Shown here in pieces: positions 46,360 through 59,392 of a stretch of 64,000 nt of DNA. Within the stretch, counting starts at the first letter, position 1. Every line of letters begins with the position of its first letter. Made by a program: the position numbers and the translations under genes. The notes under the pieces were generated by a model. That model was not told where the DNA came from and made no database searches. It worked only from the letters and a program-made list of their open reading frames with translations. This stretch comes from Paraspadella gotoi (lineage: Eukaryota; Chaetognatha): contig CM119264.1 in assembly GCA_051294375.1 (NCBI GenBank), positions 19,413,590-19,477,589 on the forward strand, in the 5' to 3' direction.

Positions 46360-46360
46360 A
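46280..46360 (+). repeat. (GA)n microsatellite
   Basis: Two GA runs separated by a single extra G. Confidence 0.95.
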
Positions 46361-46981
46361 TGGGCTCTCCATTTTTTTGACTGCTCTTTTTTTTTGACTG
46401 ATGGCGGTGAGAAATCAAGCGAAAAATGTCTGACTTCGTTGCAGGTTTTTCATCTTCTTTGTTACTTTTTCTATTTGTGCATATTTTTGCCGGTAGGCTT
46501 TTTGTCTCTTCAGGGCATTTTCAATTTGATATTTTTATAGTCAGGTCTTTATCTTGTTGCCAACTAGAAAGTAAGAAGTAAAACTGGGGTATAGTTTTTT
46601 GTATTTAATATTACATTTAATAATTTTATTCGATTCATCTTGATTTTACGAAGGAATTTTAAATTATTTACACTAATCGTCTTGTCCTTGTGTTTAATTC
46701 AATGGCGATAGTGACATCTGATGGACGCTCGTTAAATCTTTCGGGGAAAAGCGGGAATTCGTCGTTCTCTTCTTCCTCGCTTTTTCCTCTAAATGACATT
46801 TTCCTTTTAAATCGGTTTACTCTGGCGAAGACGAGTGGGATTCGGATTTCGTAGTTGCTTTAAAGAAATCCTCTCTTTACTCCCTCGTCTCCCCTATCTC
46901 TTTTTTCCCTGCTATCGCCCTCCCACCCTTCCACCCCTCCAGGTCCCCTCTTCCTTCCACCCTAGCCGTATCTCCTTTCAG

Positions 46982-47104
46982 CGTCAGCAACGGTCGTTTT
47001 TCGCGTCGTTTGAATTCGGGCGAATCGTCGCTTTAGTCTTAAACGTTCGGACCGAACTAAGGAAGAAAACCCTCGAACGGGAGGATCTGGCGAGGTTTTC
47101 GCAG
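46982..47104 (+). CDS. Plus-strand coding exon, unrecognised protein
   Basis: This 123-bp exon (41 codons, phase 0 at both ends) lies between the acceptor cgtatctcctttcag and the donor CGCAG|gtaagt, both close to consensus. Only this frame is open. It reads RQQRSFFASFEFGRIVALVL, then NVRTELRKKTLEREDLARFSQ. The first part could be a membrane-proximal or buried helix, the second a charged amphipathic helix. It cannot join the exon at 42827-43003 directly because the phases differ, so either an exon is missing or this is another gene. Confidence 0.5.
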
Positions 47105-47165
47105 GTAAGTCCGTTAAAAAACGACAACGATGGAACGAGGAAACCGACTTGTACTCACTCCTCAG

Positions 47166-47255
47166 TCCTCTTCCCAAAAGCTCTGCATCATTGTGGTCGT
47201 CGGCACCATCCCCGTCCGTGAAACTCGCCTTATTTTTTGTCGCCCAAACTTTTAG
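47166..47255 (+). CDS. Possible terminal exon after a 61-bp intron
   Basis: After the 46982-47104 exon, an intron of only 61 bp ends at cactcctcag. The phase-0 reading continues SSSQKLCIIVVVGTIPVRET, then RLIFCRPNF and a TAG stop. The hydrophobic run (LCIIVVVGTI) and the very short intron make this plausible, but the peptide is brief. No poly(A) signal is seen immediately downstream. Confidence 0.3.
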   Translation, partial: SSSQKLCIIVVVGTIPVRETRLIFCRPNF

Positions 47256-47259
47256 CGAA

Positions 47260-49110
47260 ATACGGGGTTTGAATTTTGAAAAAGCTAAGTTCGAGCCTCA
47301 CCAACCGCTTTTATTTCTTTTTGTTAAGAACTTTCGAGATGCGGACTCTTGACCACTGGTGACCAGTCACGCCTCCGTCTTCTCGTTCTTTTATCCAATA
47401 ACTGCTGACCCGTAAACGCTGAGCCTAGATCTTCACTTTCAGCCTCACCCTGGTCTCAAAGTTGACACTCACCCATTAGGTTCTCACTTCCCTTTACCCT
47501 TTTTCTTCATCCCCGTTGTTCTTGAAAGAATCGGATTGTTTCCAGATTTCTTTTCTTTCTCTGATGAAAAAAAGATAAGCCAAAGAATTTGGTGTTTAGA
47601 TTGTTGGACGTTGGTCAACGCGAGAGAGGGCACATAAAGATCTAAAGTTTTTGATGTCACTAAATAGTTACAGTACGTATATGATCACAACTATTGTTTT
47701 CTGAATTTGTTAAAAAGATAAATTCCTTCAATTTAAGCTGTCCAGTCGATTAAAAATAGAAAATAAAAAAAAAGAGAATGTCCAAAGTGCATACATGAAA
47801 CGGAAATGACAAGAAAGAATCAAAAAGTACGTAATGGAATGGAAACGATAAAAGTGACCTTGAAAATAAATGGCGTTGAAAAGGACAAAACTAGACGTGA
47901 GATTTTTACTTTTTTTACTTTTCAACTGAATTGTTTTATCAACAATGTAAAAATATTTAAAATAACATTATATATATATGTAGACTAGTAAGAGAGCAAG
48001 TAAGAATTTGGTATCATTAACCAAACCTATTAACGCGATCCCGGGATCGTGTCCAAGGAGCTGTCCGCTCTGTGCTGGCTTTTTTTGCTCTCGACATTTT
48101 TGTCGTCTCGAAAAACAAGGAAATCGATGCCAATGCCATCGTTGATGTCGATTTCAACGTCGAGTACCAAAGAAAAACAAACCATCTTTTTTTTGCTTTT
48201 CCTCTTTTGATTTTTTTCCTTTAAATTTTTTTTAACTTCGACATCGAATTCCGTTTAGACTTTTTTCAATTTTTTTTATGTACCGATTTTTCATTTTTAA
48301 AATTTCATTTTAAAAAATTTTTTGCTGTTTTCACTTTCAATTACGATCTGAATATTCGTTTTTGAGATTGATTTTTTTCATGGTTCTTTGTAATATTTAT
48401 TTTATATTTGTTTGAGTGATGATGCTGCATTTTTTCTGTTTTATTCTTTTCTTTAATTTCTTTTTCGTTTTCCATTCAATTCCTGCTTTTCTTTTTTTTT
48501 GACTTCTTTTTCCAAGAAACTTTTCCTTCTTTTTTATTTCTTTTTCTCTTTTTTCCTTTTTCCCTCTTTCACCTCGTTTACGTCTTTTCGGCCCTTTTTT
48601 CTACAACTGATGCCACTTAACGGGTTTTTATGGAAGGATTTTTTTCTGTCCTCGAAGTTGTGAGAAGGAATGAAACAAACAAAGAAGAAAGACCCCCAAC
48701 GGAACTGTGAGCGTGAGGGTGGGTGGAATTAAGGCAAAGGTAAAGTGAGAAGTAAGAAAAGAAAAAATAGTTCAATATATCCTAGGAAGGTTGGGCGAGT
48801 GGGAATATAATCGAAATACAATTTGGCTTGGGTGAGATTCTTAGGGATACAATCGAGAAAAAAATTTAAAAAAAGAAGAAGAATAACAAGATCGGTTCAT
48901 CCAATGTGTTGCGCCGCAGTGACTTTAATTTCACATCACTTGATATGATATGATATGTCATGACCTGATTAGAAAACTCTCTTAGCCCAGGTATTTATGA
49001 CATGCACGTCATCGAAATTACATCTTTTATTCCTTATAGTTTTAGGATTTCTTGAAGATGGCAAGAGAAGTTTTTTCCTGTCTTAACAAATGAGCAACAA
49101 ACTATATGCA
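47260..49110. other. Intron-like DNA, T-rich
   Basis: Long T-rich stretches (48190-48600) and AT-rich DNA. Nothing coding or structured is recognised. Confidence 0.5.
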
Positions 49111-49117
49111 TTTTTAA

Positions 49118-49213
49118 CGCAATGGGATAGACCGACTGATAGACATACCGACCGACCGACCGAAAAGTGACCTATAGAGTTGCTCCGCGAGCAATCGCGG
49201 CGCAACTAAAAAG
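49118..49213 (+). repeat. Hairpin-ended element, intact copy
   Basis: GACCGACCGACCGAAAAGTG and acctatagagt are followed by the stem AGTTGC/GCAACT plus CCGCGA/TCGCGG around GCAA (49178-49207), then TAAAAA. Leader and trailer match 3600-3680; the stem sequence is wholly different but equally well paired. Confidence 0.7.
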
Positions 49214-49940
49214 GGAGAAGGGGTAGGGAAAGGAACAAATGGGTAAAAGAAGCTGGAAAAATTCGGGTGAAGCCAAGCGGAAAGCGAGAAAGCTGCAAAA
49301 GACTAACTCGGTGAAAGGATAAAAGTCGCAAAAAAACTCACTCTTTTCAGGTTAAAAGTGAAAGCGAGACAGAACCCAGAACTATTGAGACAAAGTTAAC
49401 CGAAAAAGAAAAGATTCAAAGAGGAAAAAAAAAGGCCTATCAAACCTTGTCATTTTTTAAATCAATAAATTACACAGGAGCTTTGGCTAAAAATTTAAGA
49501 TTGGCTTATAAATCTAGGTTAAACTCAATAGTTTTTAGAGCTTTTTAAGTATTCGTTGAAACCTCTTCTCAACTGTATTTTGAATAACCTAAGCCGCAAA
49601 AACGCAGCTAAGAACGAAGTCATACATTTTCGAGGTTAATCAAGTCGGAAACGAAAATTCGAAGAGACCGAATTAATTTTCCTCTTCATCGTCGCCGTCG
49701 TCATTATTATCGTCGTCCTCGAGATTAAATTTCAAGATAACGACTTTTCAAACTTTTCCGTTTCAATGGACTTTCTAAGTATAATTGGTTCAATTTGCAA
49801 AGAATTTTAAAACAAGGAAATTCGATTTTTTAATTCCTTATTTGCGGCATGAAAAAAATAAATTCTTCTGTCGGCTCGACTCCCACTCCTTTACTCTCCT
49901 CTACTCATCTTTATATTCGTCATTATCGTCTTCGTCGTCG

Positions 49941-50013
<73 letters not shown>
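49941..50013 (+). repeat. (ATC)n trinucleotide repeat
   Basis: About 24 perfect ATC/TCA units preceded by tcgtcgtcg. The poly-Ser frame here is a repeat product. Confidence 0.95.
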
Positions 50014-50015
<2 letters not shown>

Positions 50016-50049
50016 CATCTAAAATTCCCCTTTCCCTACAATTAACTCA

Positions 50050-51890
50050 AACTCCTCGCCACATCCCTTCTTCCCGTCTTCTTCCGCCAAGAGCGACAAT
50101 TCACCTTACGAACCTGCCTGTCACGACCACCACCCTAAACGCCCGAGGCAAAACCCCCTCTAGCGTCATATATTTTGACAACAACAAAACAATAAAACTC
50201 GGGAAAAGAAGGAGAGCGGAGCGGAGTGACGAGAAGAATAAAACTTCGTCATCCTTTTGTGATCTATCCCCTGGTCCCCCCTCCCCTTTCACTTTTCACT
50301 TTATCACCGTTTCATTTCCTTCATTCCTCAATCTTCGTATCCCTTCCCCTCTGCGTTTCGACTCACACGTTATTCCTTTTATATCTATACTTAAATAATT
50401 CTTTTACTTCTGATCACCACTAACACGCCTTTCGATTTATATTTCCACTCTCCCCTGGTTATTATTTCCTTTCCTTACCTTTCCTCCCTTGAATTTTATT
50501 TCTATTCTTCTTTCCTTCTTTCTTTGTTTCCTTCTTTCTCCTCTCTTCTCTTCTTTTCTCCTCTCCCTCTCCTCATCCAGCGTCATCGCCCTGCCGACTC
50601 CTCCTCCCCATCGATTCCCGTCTCCCTTTCCGAATTCCCCCCCCCCCCGCGTTGGTTTTCAATTTTCTCCTAATTCCATTGTCACGCTCGCGCCATTCAA
50701 ACCCTTTTCTCTCTTCCAAAGGATCTTATGGACCAATAAAAGGTTTTCGGTCCATTTGCGTCGAGAGGAGCCACCGTCGGAGTCGACGCGGAAAAAACAG
50801 AAGAGCATCCGAGGAAAACTCAAATTTAAAAAAAAAATTCAGTTGGGTTTTTGGAGAAGGAATGTGGAAAAGCGTTAAAATTAAATATTTTTTCCCTTTA
50901 TATTTAAAATTAAATAAAAAAAATTATTAATTACATAATCTGCTTATTTCTTCACATTCGTTAGTAAATGGCATCACTTTAAGTTTAACAAAAAATCAAA
51001 AACATTCCCGTTGAGTTAACGCTGTACAGAAAATTTTAAACAATTTTTAACAATCACAAAAAGCACAAAAACACAAAAGAAAAACGAGCGAACAGAAGGA
51101 AAAATCTTCGCTGCTTCTAATGAAGTCGCGATCACCAGTCGAAAAATAGTTCCATTTTCTCATCGATTCTTTCGTTTTATTTTTTTATTTTTGTAGAAAA
51201 AACTAAAAAACCAATGTAAAAGTGAAAAAAAAAATGGAGAGAAAAGTAAAATTGAAGAAAAAGTAAAACCGGATAAAAAAGTCAACAAACTCACAAAAAA
51301 AAAAAAAGTTTAAAAAAAATTGAAAGCGACAAGCACGACGGTAAACAAGGAGAGAAAGTTCCAGACGAACATGAAAAACTACAACCAAAATGATTTTCAA
51401 TTTAGAGAAATCTGAATATAATTCGGAAGGATATTGGAAAATTTCCCAGGACGTCGACGGTTCGGCGCGAAAAAGTAATAAAAAAAAAGGGAAAGAGGAA
51501 AAAAGTTGGTTTCGAGTCTTTTGGAAGAAATTCCAGTTTCCTTCGGAGTCTTTTATCCGGTTTTTGTGAGAGTAAAGTAGATAAAATCGATATAACAAAT
51601 ATCGCACACCGCGTTCATTGACAAACATTATTTTTCGCTCTGGAAGAGCCATATTGTTTACTATTTTTAAAATAACGATACGAATTTAATATTATAAATA
51701 AAAAACGTTTGAAGGAATAATAGACACCACTGACACTGTCATCCAACTTTGGGTTTAGAGCGAGAGTTGAATTCTTCCACGTCGAATTGTCGATGTTTGA
51801 GCCTCCTCATCTCACGATCCATCTCCATTGACTACCTCCTCCGTCGTAATCACCGCCATCGCCGCAAACGACCGCAACTATAAACTCTCC
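50050..51890. other. Spacer, no exon recognised
   Basis: Pyrimidine-rich (50270-50660), then A-rich DNA. The frame at 50489-50878 is compositionally biased and unsupported by splice sites. Confidence 0.45.
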
Positions 51891-51894
51891 AATA

Positions 51895-52010
51895 ATGTCG
51901 CCCTCTTCCGTCGGGGCCGTTCATTCCCATTCAACCGTCTCACTCGCTGACATTCTGACGGAGAACGCAGCTCAACCTTGCTTTGTACCGATAGAAAACG
52001 AGACTCAAAG
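51895..52010 (+). CDS. Possible first coding exon of a small plus-strand gene
   Basis: The ATG at 51895 follows a CG-richer leader. It opens 38 codons (MSPSSVGAVHSHSTVSLADI, then LTENAAQPCFVPIENETQ) ending CAAAG|gttgag in phase 2. The composition looks protein-like, unlike neighbouring simple repeats. There is no signal peptide. The splice phase matches the exon at 55965. The donor is only moderate. Confidence 0.3.
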
Positions 52011-52379
52011 GTTGAGTTGTAATAGAAAACATTTATTCGTAGCGTTTAACATTCAATTGCAAAATTACCTCAACTCGATGAGGTAATTTGCGAGCGAAAC
52101 TTGACTTTTCTTTGAAAATAAATTATAAAAAAATTACTATCAACTTATTAAAACAATCATTCATTTAAAAAGTAATAAGACCGCGAACAAAGGCCATCTT
52201 TGCGGCTAGAGTGAAAAGGACGACGACGACAACAACGACGATTCATTTCCGTTGAGCCATCGATTCTTCCTCAATTTTATCGTCCGGACAAAAACCGGAA
52301 TCCTAACCTCGAATCCGGCGATGATGTGTAGAGGAACAAATCGTGGGAATTTGTGTTGCCGGCCGCAGAGAAAGGAAAG

Positions 52380-53994
52380 GAATTAGGGAAAGTAGAGGAA
52401 GGGGGAAGAGAGACTGAGATAGAGATCGGAGAAGGGAAAGGAAAGAATGAGGGAGGGGAAAAGAGAGGGGAACGGAGAGGGGAACGGAGAGGGGAACGGA
52501 GAGAGATGCGGTGAGGAAAAGAGAGCGTTATAAAAAAAAAAGAGAAGACATTGGAGAATTCGCACAGAGTGGAAAATAAAAGAGAAAAACTGGTTATTAG
52601 TTTGGGGATTATGAGAGAGAAAATGAAGTGAGAAACAGATTAGAGAATGATATTAAGACAAAAACGGAAACCCTGAAAACTGAAAGCGAACAAAAAAAAA
52701 AAAAACGTATGAAATTGGTACAAACAATAATAAATATAACTTATAACACCACTTCATTGATAGGGAAGACAGGTACTCTGGGAGTGAATAAACGAGACTG
52801 TGAGAGAGTCTTGATTGAAAGCTTGCAGGGACCTACTATGTCATAATCTTGTAGGAGTGATGGAGTCTTTAAACCAACAAAGCCTGTCCAAAGTCAGGGG
52901 CAAGATAGCTTATTTATTAAATGAAGGGATAATTGTTATATTGGTTGTACCAATTTTGTATGATTTTGTATGAATTCCTACCATATCCGGGGATTTTTAC
53001 TGACCACTTCCTAAACTTTTTCTTATTTTCAATCTTTTTTTTCTCTCCCGTCGACCGCGAACCGCGCCGAGTAAATTTTCCCTCGACGTTAATTTTTCCA
53101 TATTTTCACACCTTGATAACGGGAACCTCGTTAGCGTTTTTAAATTTTCCCTCGAAAATGCAAGGAGTAAGCGAGGAAAAAAAATTGCATGCATGAATAA
53201 GTGATTAGGCGAAGTTAACCTGGAGAAGATTCATCAAGGAGCGATGTAGCTACTTAGTTTCAGAGACGGTCTGCCTCGCCACGTCCAGTGTGCAGGAAGG
53301 TAAGAGAGGACAATGCTGTCCCACATGCTATGTTAAGAGTTACTGTCTCAACTCTCTTTTTTTTTCGATCTTTTTTCTGATCCGCCAAAACTCTATCGGA
53401 AAAATAACCTGAAATTCACTCTGGTCAAAAAGGGATAATTTCTTGAAGCACAGTAGCAAAGCGAAAAATTGATGCTCACAACTTATTTACTTGGGTAAAA
53501 TTATTTTTAATGATTTTTTGGATAGGTAACAGGCATATTTATAGGCTTATATTATCTAAGTTTTTTGACCACGCGCTACTTAATGTCGATGACTCGAGTC
53601 GGTTCTGATGTTTCGCACGAACGTCGATGGCTTCGCCGCTGAGTGAAAAGTTGAGAAGGAAGGGTAGGGAGAAGGCGGGAGAGAAAAATGGAGGGGGCGC
53701 TATAGGTGGCGTGAAAGGATTAGCGCTGACCACCGCCATCAGCACAATGATTTTCGACATTAAACGAAGCACCGCTTATGTAGAAAGGGGAGGGGGAACC
53801 GATGACTATTGGTCGCAACGCAATAATGGAAAAGAAAGGAAAGAGGGAAAGAAAAAAGAGAGAGAAAAAAAGGGAAAGGCAACGAAAATGATGGAATCGA
53901 TGGAGAAACGCTCGTTCTTTCTCGGGAGAACGTTCTTCCAAATCGAATCGAGAAAGGAGGGAGAACGAGCCGCCTAAGCTGCCTCTTGTTTTTT

Positions 53995-54043
<49 letters not shown>

Positions 54044-55500
54044 GGTATGTTTTTCTCTGATGGCATTAAGCATTTTAATAATGAGATAAGAACGTTTAAG
54101 AATAATTCTGAAAAGAACACTCGACTTATCTTACATTATGGAATATATCATCGTCGTTCCTAAAGTATTTGCAAACTCCACTTTCTATGAGATGAATAAT
54201 GAAAAACTACCGCGAAAGATTTATTAATTTTTGTAGTCTCAATGGCAGATATACTTCCACGATCTCCCCTTAATAAAAATCATCATCATCAGTTAATTGG
54301 TATCATCAGGACGTTTGGCCAATTTTCTTGGCCAGTTTTTGGCCCAATATTTTCGCGGGCATTTCTAACCCGTTTTAACGTTAGAGAGAATTTCCTGGGT
54401 TTCTTTAGTTTTAACTCATGACTAAACTCATAGAAATTTTGTTTTCGCCCGGGAAGAAACTCGATTTTACGAGTTTCTAATGGATAATATTATAAAGAAA
54501 TAAAAATAAAACATTATTATAAACGACTTTTTCTTCATGATCTGTAAACTTATGTTAAATAGTTCGTACGGGCGAAACTCCATCTTCAAACGCTCGTCAC
54601 CGCTTGGCATTAAAAAATAAAGCCATTTTTGTGAAACCAGCATAATCATCTCTTTTTTGTTCCTTTAATTTCTATCGAGTCTGAAACTGAGAGTTTTCTT
54701 TTTAAGGTTATCGAATCTCTGTCTCAGCTCGTTGAGCAAAAGGAAGAGCCTTTACAATTTAAAATGAACAAAAAAATCCCCACAACAAAAAATGGTGGTT
54801 GTTTTTCTTGTTTTACCTCGCTATTCGTTCTAATTAGAATATCGACGGATAACGAAGCCAACTTTTTCTGATAAAAGTGATGTGAAATAAAAAAGTGTTT
54901 GTGATCGGAGAAAGCGACTGTTTTTGTTTTCTTTTTTTTCACGTTCAGGCTAAGGCAAGAATGAAAATAAAATAAAAAAAAAATAAGAAAAATATTTCTT
55001 AATCTTAAATAAGAAAACGTTTGGACCACAATTTCGGAAAACGTCGATCGAAAAATTGTTATCACTAAGTCTAGAATTGGGTTGAAAAAGCGAATTCGTT
55101 TTTTAAAACATAAATTCTGTCTGTTCTCTTTTATTGTTTATGTCGGACGTTGACTTTGCCGTCAACTTTGTCGTCGTTTGCAATTGCGTCGTCGCAGCAG
55201 TCATCGTCTTTGTCGTCGTCTTCGTTGTCGCAATAGTTGTCGTTTCATTAGTTGTTGTTATGCCGCCTTCGTCTTCGTTAGCGTCTCCGTCATATAAAAG
55301 ATGGAAAACTAATTAAAAACGTCGACGAATTTTCATTCTCTCTCTCTCTCTCTGCTCATGTTGGCTCGCTCTTTCTTTCTTTGTTTCTTTATTTCTTTCG
55401 CTCACTTCTGTGTCTCGTCTTCTTCTGAAGATTATCTACTTATGAGGAACTTGCTTTCCTAACGCAACTTTTGTTGAAATTAATCACGAGAAAGATGTGG
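52380..55500. other. Intron-like DNA inside the putative 51895-56109 gene
   Basis: It contains a gaacggagagggg minisatellite (52448-52505), (CT)n at 53997-54038, and GTC triplet repeats at 55185-55240 that give a Val-rich frame. A splice-bounded 36-bp candidate at 53264-53299 is noted but not called. Confidence 0.4.
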
Positions 55501-55506
55501 GAGACG

Positions 55507-55511
<5 letters not shown>

Positions 55512-55559
<48 letters not shown>

Positions 55560-55572
55560 GAGAGAGAGACAG

Positions 55573-55611
<39 letters not shown>

Positions 55612-55630
55612 AGAGAGAGAGAGAGAGAAG
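55512..55630 (+). repeat. (GA)n microsatellite, interrupted
   Basis: GA runs with tga and cga interruptions. Confidence 0.95.
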
Positions 55631-55964
55631 ATGGAGATTGACTCTAACGACAAAGACGACGACTATGTTTTCGAAGATTTTTTTTTCAATTATTAAAAAA
55701 AAAGAATATAAAAAATACTTGCTTCTTCTTTATGTTTACTTTTTTTATCATAATAAACATGAAATTTTTTTTTTAGATTTTCTTCGCTTTTTCGTCGTCG
55801 AGCTCGTACACGGACATCAACGTTGACTTAAATAAAAATACGTACGTCTCTCGCCAGTTAGAAAATCTACAACATTTTCTGCAGCCTTGCTTTCAAAATG
55901 TCGATAGCCATTCTTATTCTTTCCGTGATTGCCCCGGTTCGATTCACCCTCAACCTCCTAACAG

Positions 55965-56109
55965 ACAAACTGTATTCAGTCAGATTCAACAACCGCTACT
56001 CGATTCGCCCCTTCGCCTCAAACGCCGCCGCGCCGCCGACTTAGACGACGAATTATTCGGCGTCGTTTCTCCTGCCAGGTGGCGCCGTTCTCTTGGAAAA
56101 GAGATGTAG
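55965..56109 (+). CDS. Possible terminal exon, basic and acidic tail
   Basis: After the good acceptor cctcaacctcctaacag, one leading base completes AG|A (Arg) with the exon at 51895. The frame reads QTVFSQIQQPLLDSPLRLKR, then RRAADLDDELFGVVSP, ARWRRSLGKEM and a stop. The joined protein would be 86 residues. KRRR is nuclear-localisation-like and DLDDELFG is an acidic-hydrophobic motif. A second frame is also open to a donor at 56108 (GTAG|gtgagc). An in-frame open stretch also continues upstream to an acceptor near 55773, so the exon start is uncertain. Confidence 0.35.
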
Positions 56110-56891
56110 GTGAGCAGAGTGAGGCGCAGGGCGAAGGTGTCGTCCGAAAAGGAAGGAAGGGGGAGGAAAGCGGTCGAGGCCAGAGTTGAACGAGGAGGAA
56201 AAAAAAGAAAACAATCTGTCAATTGGTTTAACGACGAAGAAAGTCGCCTCGACCAAAAAAGAAAAGGGAATTAGGATGAATGTTCTACTGATTTTGCTGA
56301 GAGGCCAAGACAGCCCAAGTCAATTTTTTTTTTAAAACTCAATGCAATAGTTAAAAATTTTTAAACGTTAGTAATAATAAATAATACAAAATAAACATAT
56401 GTATTTAGAAGGAAATAGTATAATATGATAGTAAAATAATCAGGTAAAACTGTCAACTCATATCAAGCGAAAATAAGACTAAATTAAATTCAGGAGTGCC
56501 GAAAGAAGAGAAAGAAAATGTCGAATGAGTCATAATGGTTAACAAGATAACAGGAAAAAAGCAGACGAAGTGAGAGGGAAAAACAGATACACGGCTCTGT
56601 ACTCTCTCTGCTCTCACACAGACTCCACTTCAGTCCGTATTTAATTTTCGATTGACCTCCCACTCGCCCTCTCATTTTAGTATTTCACGTCATTTTCGCA
56701 CTTTAAGGCGGCTTCGCACTTTTGGTCGGCTTCATATTCCCGTTCGCCTCACTCCCTCTCTCTGTCAGCCTTGACGCCGCGGTCGGACTCCATCGTCTGA
56801 CAAACTGACGCTGTTCGTCGTTAAGTGATTTCGAAAAAAGGGTTCGTCGCCACTTTTATGAGAATGACAAAGAATCTCCGCGTTGGTGGGG

Positions 56892-56894
<3 letters not shown>

Positions 56895-56922
<28 letters not shown>
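56895..56922 (+). repeat. (GA)n microsatellite
   Basis: A short GA run after a G-run; a second longer one lies at 57768-57810. Confidence 0.9.
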
Positions 56923-56924
<2 letters not shown>

Positions 56925-57119
56925 GCGAAAAGAAAGAAGAGAGAGATGAGAAAAAAGAAGAGAGAAACACGCGCGTTAGATTGCCTTGGCAATAATGGAA
57001 GTTTTCGGAAAACTGATACGAATGGCAGCCTCCCTCTGACACGGGAAAGGAAGAGGCGAAAACGAGCAGCGCACGAGGGAACGGAGAAAAGAAAACAGTA
57101 AACAAAAGGACTCGTTTCA

Positions 57120-57758
57120 AACGGACGAGCGCCAAATATCGACCCTGTGATACAGAGCCGGAAACGGACCAGCGTTACTAATTTCGGATGCCTCAGTTGT
57201 ACCGGGAATAACGATGCTGCTAAATGATTTTTTATTAGCTGTTTAATGTTTTTCGAGGAAAAAAAAAATTTAAAGCGAGGCCGAGGCCGAGTTAAATCGA
57301 GAGAGGAGAAAAAAGATATTATATATTCTAATTATGCTCTGAAATACTTTTTGCAACTGGAGCGAGCCAACAGTGATCTGGTGGCCTAGGTATTGAACGT
57401 CTTCTCCGGAAATTGGTTGGACCGTATCTTTATGCATTTAACGCGAGCTCGTGCAAATAACGTGTTTACAAAAAGATTAATTTTTGCCAAACGTGATTAG
57501 AAAATGCGAGGAAAAATATTTTGTTTCTCGAGTGTTAAAAATGTATCAATTGTTTTAGGGAATGAAAATAGCTTTAAGCGATTATCTGCCACGCGCAAAT
57601 ATATGTTAAAGAAAAGTTAAGTAATTGGTTCGAAGCCAACGCTTTAGCTGAGCCAAGCAAACGTCGCGTTTTTTTCTGGCAAAAAACATTAATACTTATG
57701 TGGCTTAATGAGAGAGAATCGGCTGGCTAAAATTTGCATCGTCACTCAATCACTCGAG

Positions 57759-57814
<56 letters not shown>

Positions 57815-58640
57815 TCGCAATTCGAGACTAGTTTTAAATAAAATAAAAGATTCTCGCCATCGAAGATGAATAACATACAATTAGTTAACAAAAACGAGCA
57901 AATTCTTATCACCGTCTTTCTCGTGTTTAGTTTAAAGCGTACTGAGTAGTGAGCATCATAAGCAGATTCCTTGCAGATGCCATTTTATCATAAAAAAAAA
58001 TTAAAGAAGCTGCATCGTCATACTTTTGTGTAGATTAATTTAAATTTTATATCTTTTGATGCATCCAATTACTTTCGACATGCAACTAATTAATGTAGAG
58101 ATACAGAATACAGAATCCAGTTAAGACAATAGTTATGTTAAGGTAGAACAATAAAAAAGCAGCGAAAATTTCGATGTTTCAGACTAGTTTGTTAGCTCCC
58201 GGCTACAACGAAGTTTGAAAACGATACCCAAATATTTCGGTGGGGAAAAAAATCTAAGAGGAACGATCGATTTTTGGAGGAAAAAAAAACGATACGGCTG
58301 AAAAACATAGAGACGGAAGTATAGAGAGAAAATCCAATGCTAGCGGTTGTAAAACTACGTACGTATCGTCAGAAGAGGTGACAAAATTGGGCGCGAAGGT
58401 ATAATAAGGGATGAGCTCTACATTTTGTCATAAATAAATATCACCCGAGTTGTTTTTTTTAAATTATAGTTTAGTTTGCTCTACAAATTCATTTGCCCCT
58501 TATCTTTTTTTTCTTTTTGAACTGGCAGGGGAAAAAAGAAAAAAATTGATGAAGATTCGGTTGGTCCGTGTAGGTGAAGGGCTGTAGAACCTTTGAGCAG
58601 AGAAAGGGAGGTCGCCCAAGTTTCGTAAAAGGGAAGGGAG
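57120..58640. other. AT-rich DNA, no gene recognised
   Basis: No splice-bounded open frame or RNA gene is seen, apart from the (GA)n at 57768-57810. Confidence 0.45.
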
Positions 58641-58643
58641 AGG

Positions 58644-58704
58644 AGGCGAGGCGGCGAGGCGGAAAGGCGGCAAGGCGGCGAGGCGGCAAGGCGGCAAGGC
58701 GGCG
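58644..58704 (+). repeat. GGCGAGGC/GGCAAGGC minisatellite
   Basis: About eight 8-bp units of GGCGAGGC, GGCAAGGC or GGAAAGGC. All frames through it stay open, giving spurious Arg/Gly or Pro/Ala-rich peptides. Confidence 0.85.
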
Positions 58705-58941
58705 TGACGCAAAGGTTGAAAGGGAATCGCAGATTGATGGGCGGAGGGTCAGAGGAATATGAGTCCAACGTCGCAGCGCGCCAACTCCTTGGTCAACTTC
58801 TCTTGGCTCAACTTTTATTTGTTTTGGCGGCTTCGGTTTTTTTTGAGAAAAGCACTCATTGCCATTGGTAAAAAGATGGTTGGTCAAAAAATGCGATCTT
58901 ACTCGTTAAAATAACAATAACAATGGATACGAAAAGAGAAA

Positions 58942-59047
<106 letters not shown>

Positions 59048-59355
59048 TGCAAAGAAAACAAAAGCTGCCATAACCCTTGAAAATGACTAGGATTCATTGG
59101 AGACTTTCGCGTGGAAAAACAAAATAAAGAAAAAAACACACACAAAAAATAAATATTCAGCGACGAATAATTCATCGGTACCGACCGATCCCCGCCCACG
59201 CGCCCAACACTCTTTAAACGCCATCTGCGGCGAAACAACGAATATTGATTCAGCGTCTCAATTAATTTTCTTTTTCTGCGGCCTACGGCATTTGTTACGG
59301 CGAAACAGATTAGAGATTGACGTCTACAAAAATATATGCCGCTCACGATGGTTCT

Positions 59356-59392
59356 CTTTCATTTATTTATTTATTTATTTATTTATCTATTT
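59356..59392 (+). repeat. (TTTA)n tetranucleotide repeat
   Basis: Perfect TTTA units, with a shorter run again at 59461-59475. Between them a near-palindrome, agtatttcataccatag … ggtatgaaatact, spans 59401-59460. Confidence 0.85.

Noticed and set aside
53264-53299. A 36-bp plus-strand microexon (RRSASPRPVCRK) with tttcag and gtaaga
   Set aside because: Too short to judge, and phase 0 does not fit the neighbouring 51895/55965 pair.
58490-58890. Long overlapping frames of 95 and 132 codons on the minus strand
   Set aside because: They run through the GGCGAGGC minisatellite, which is open in every frame.
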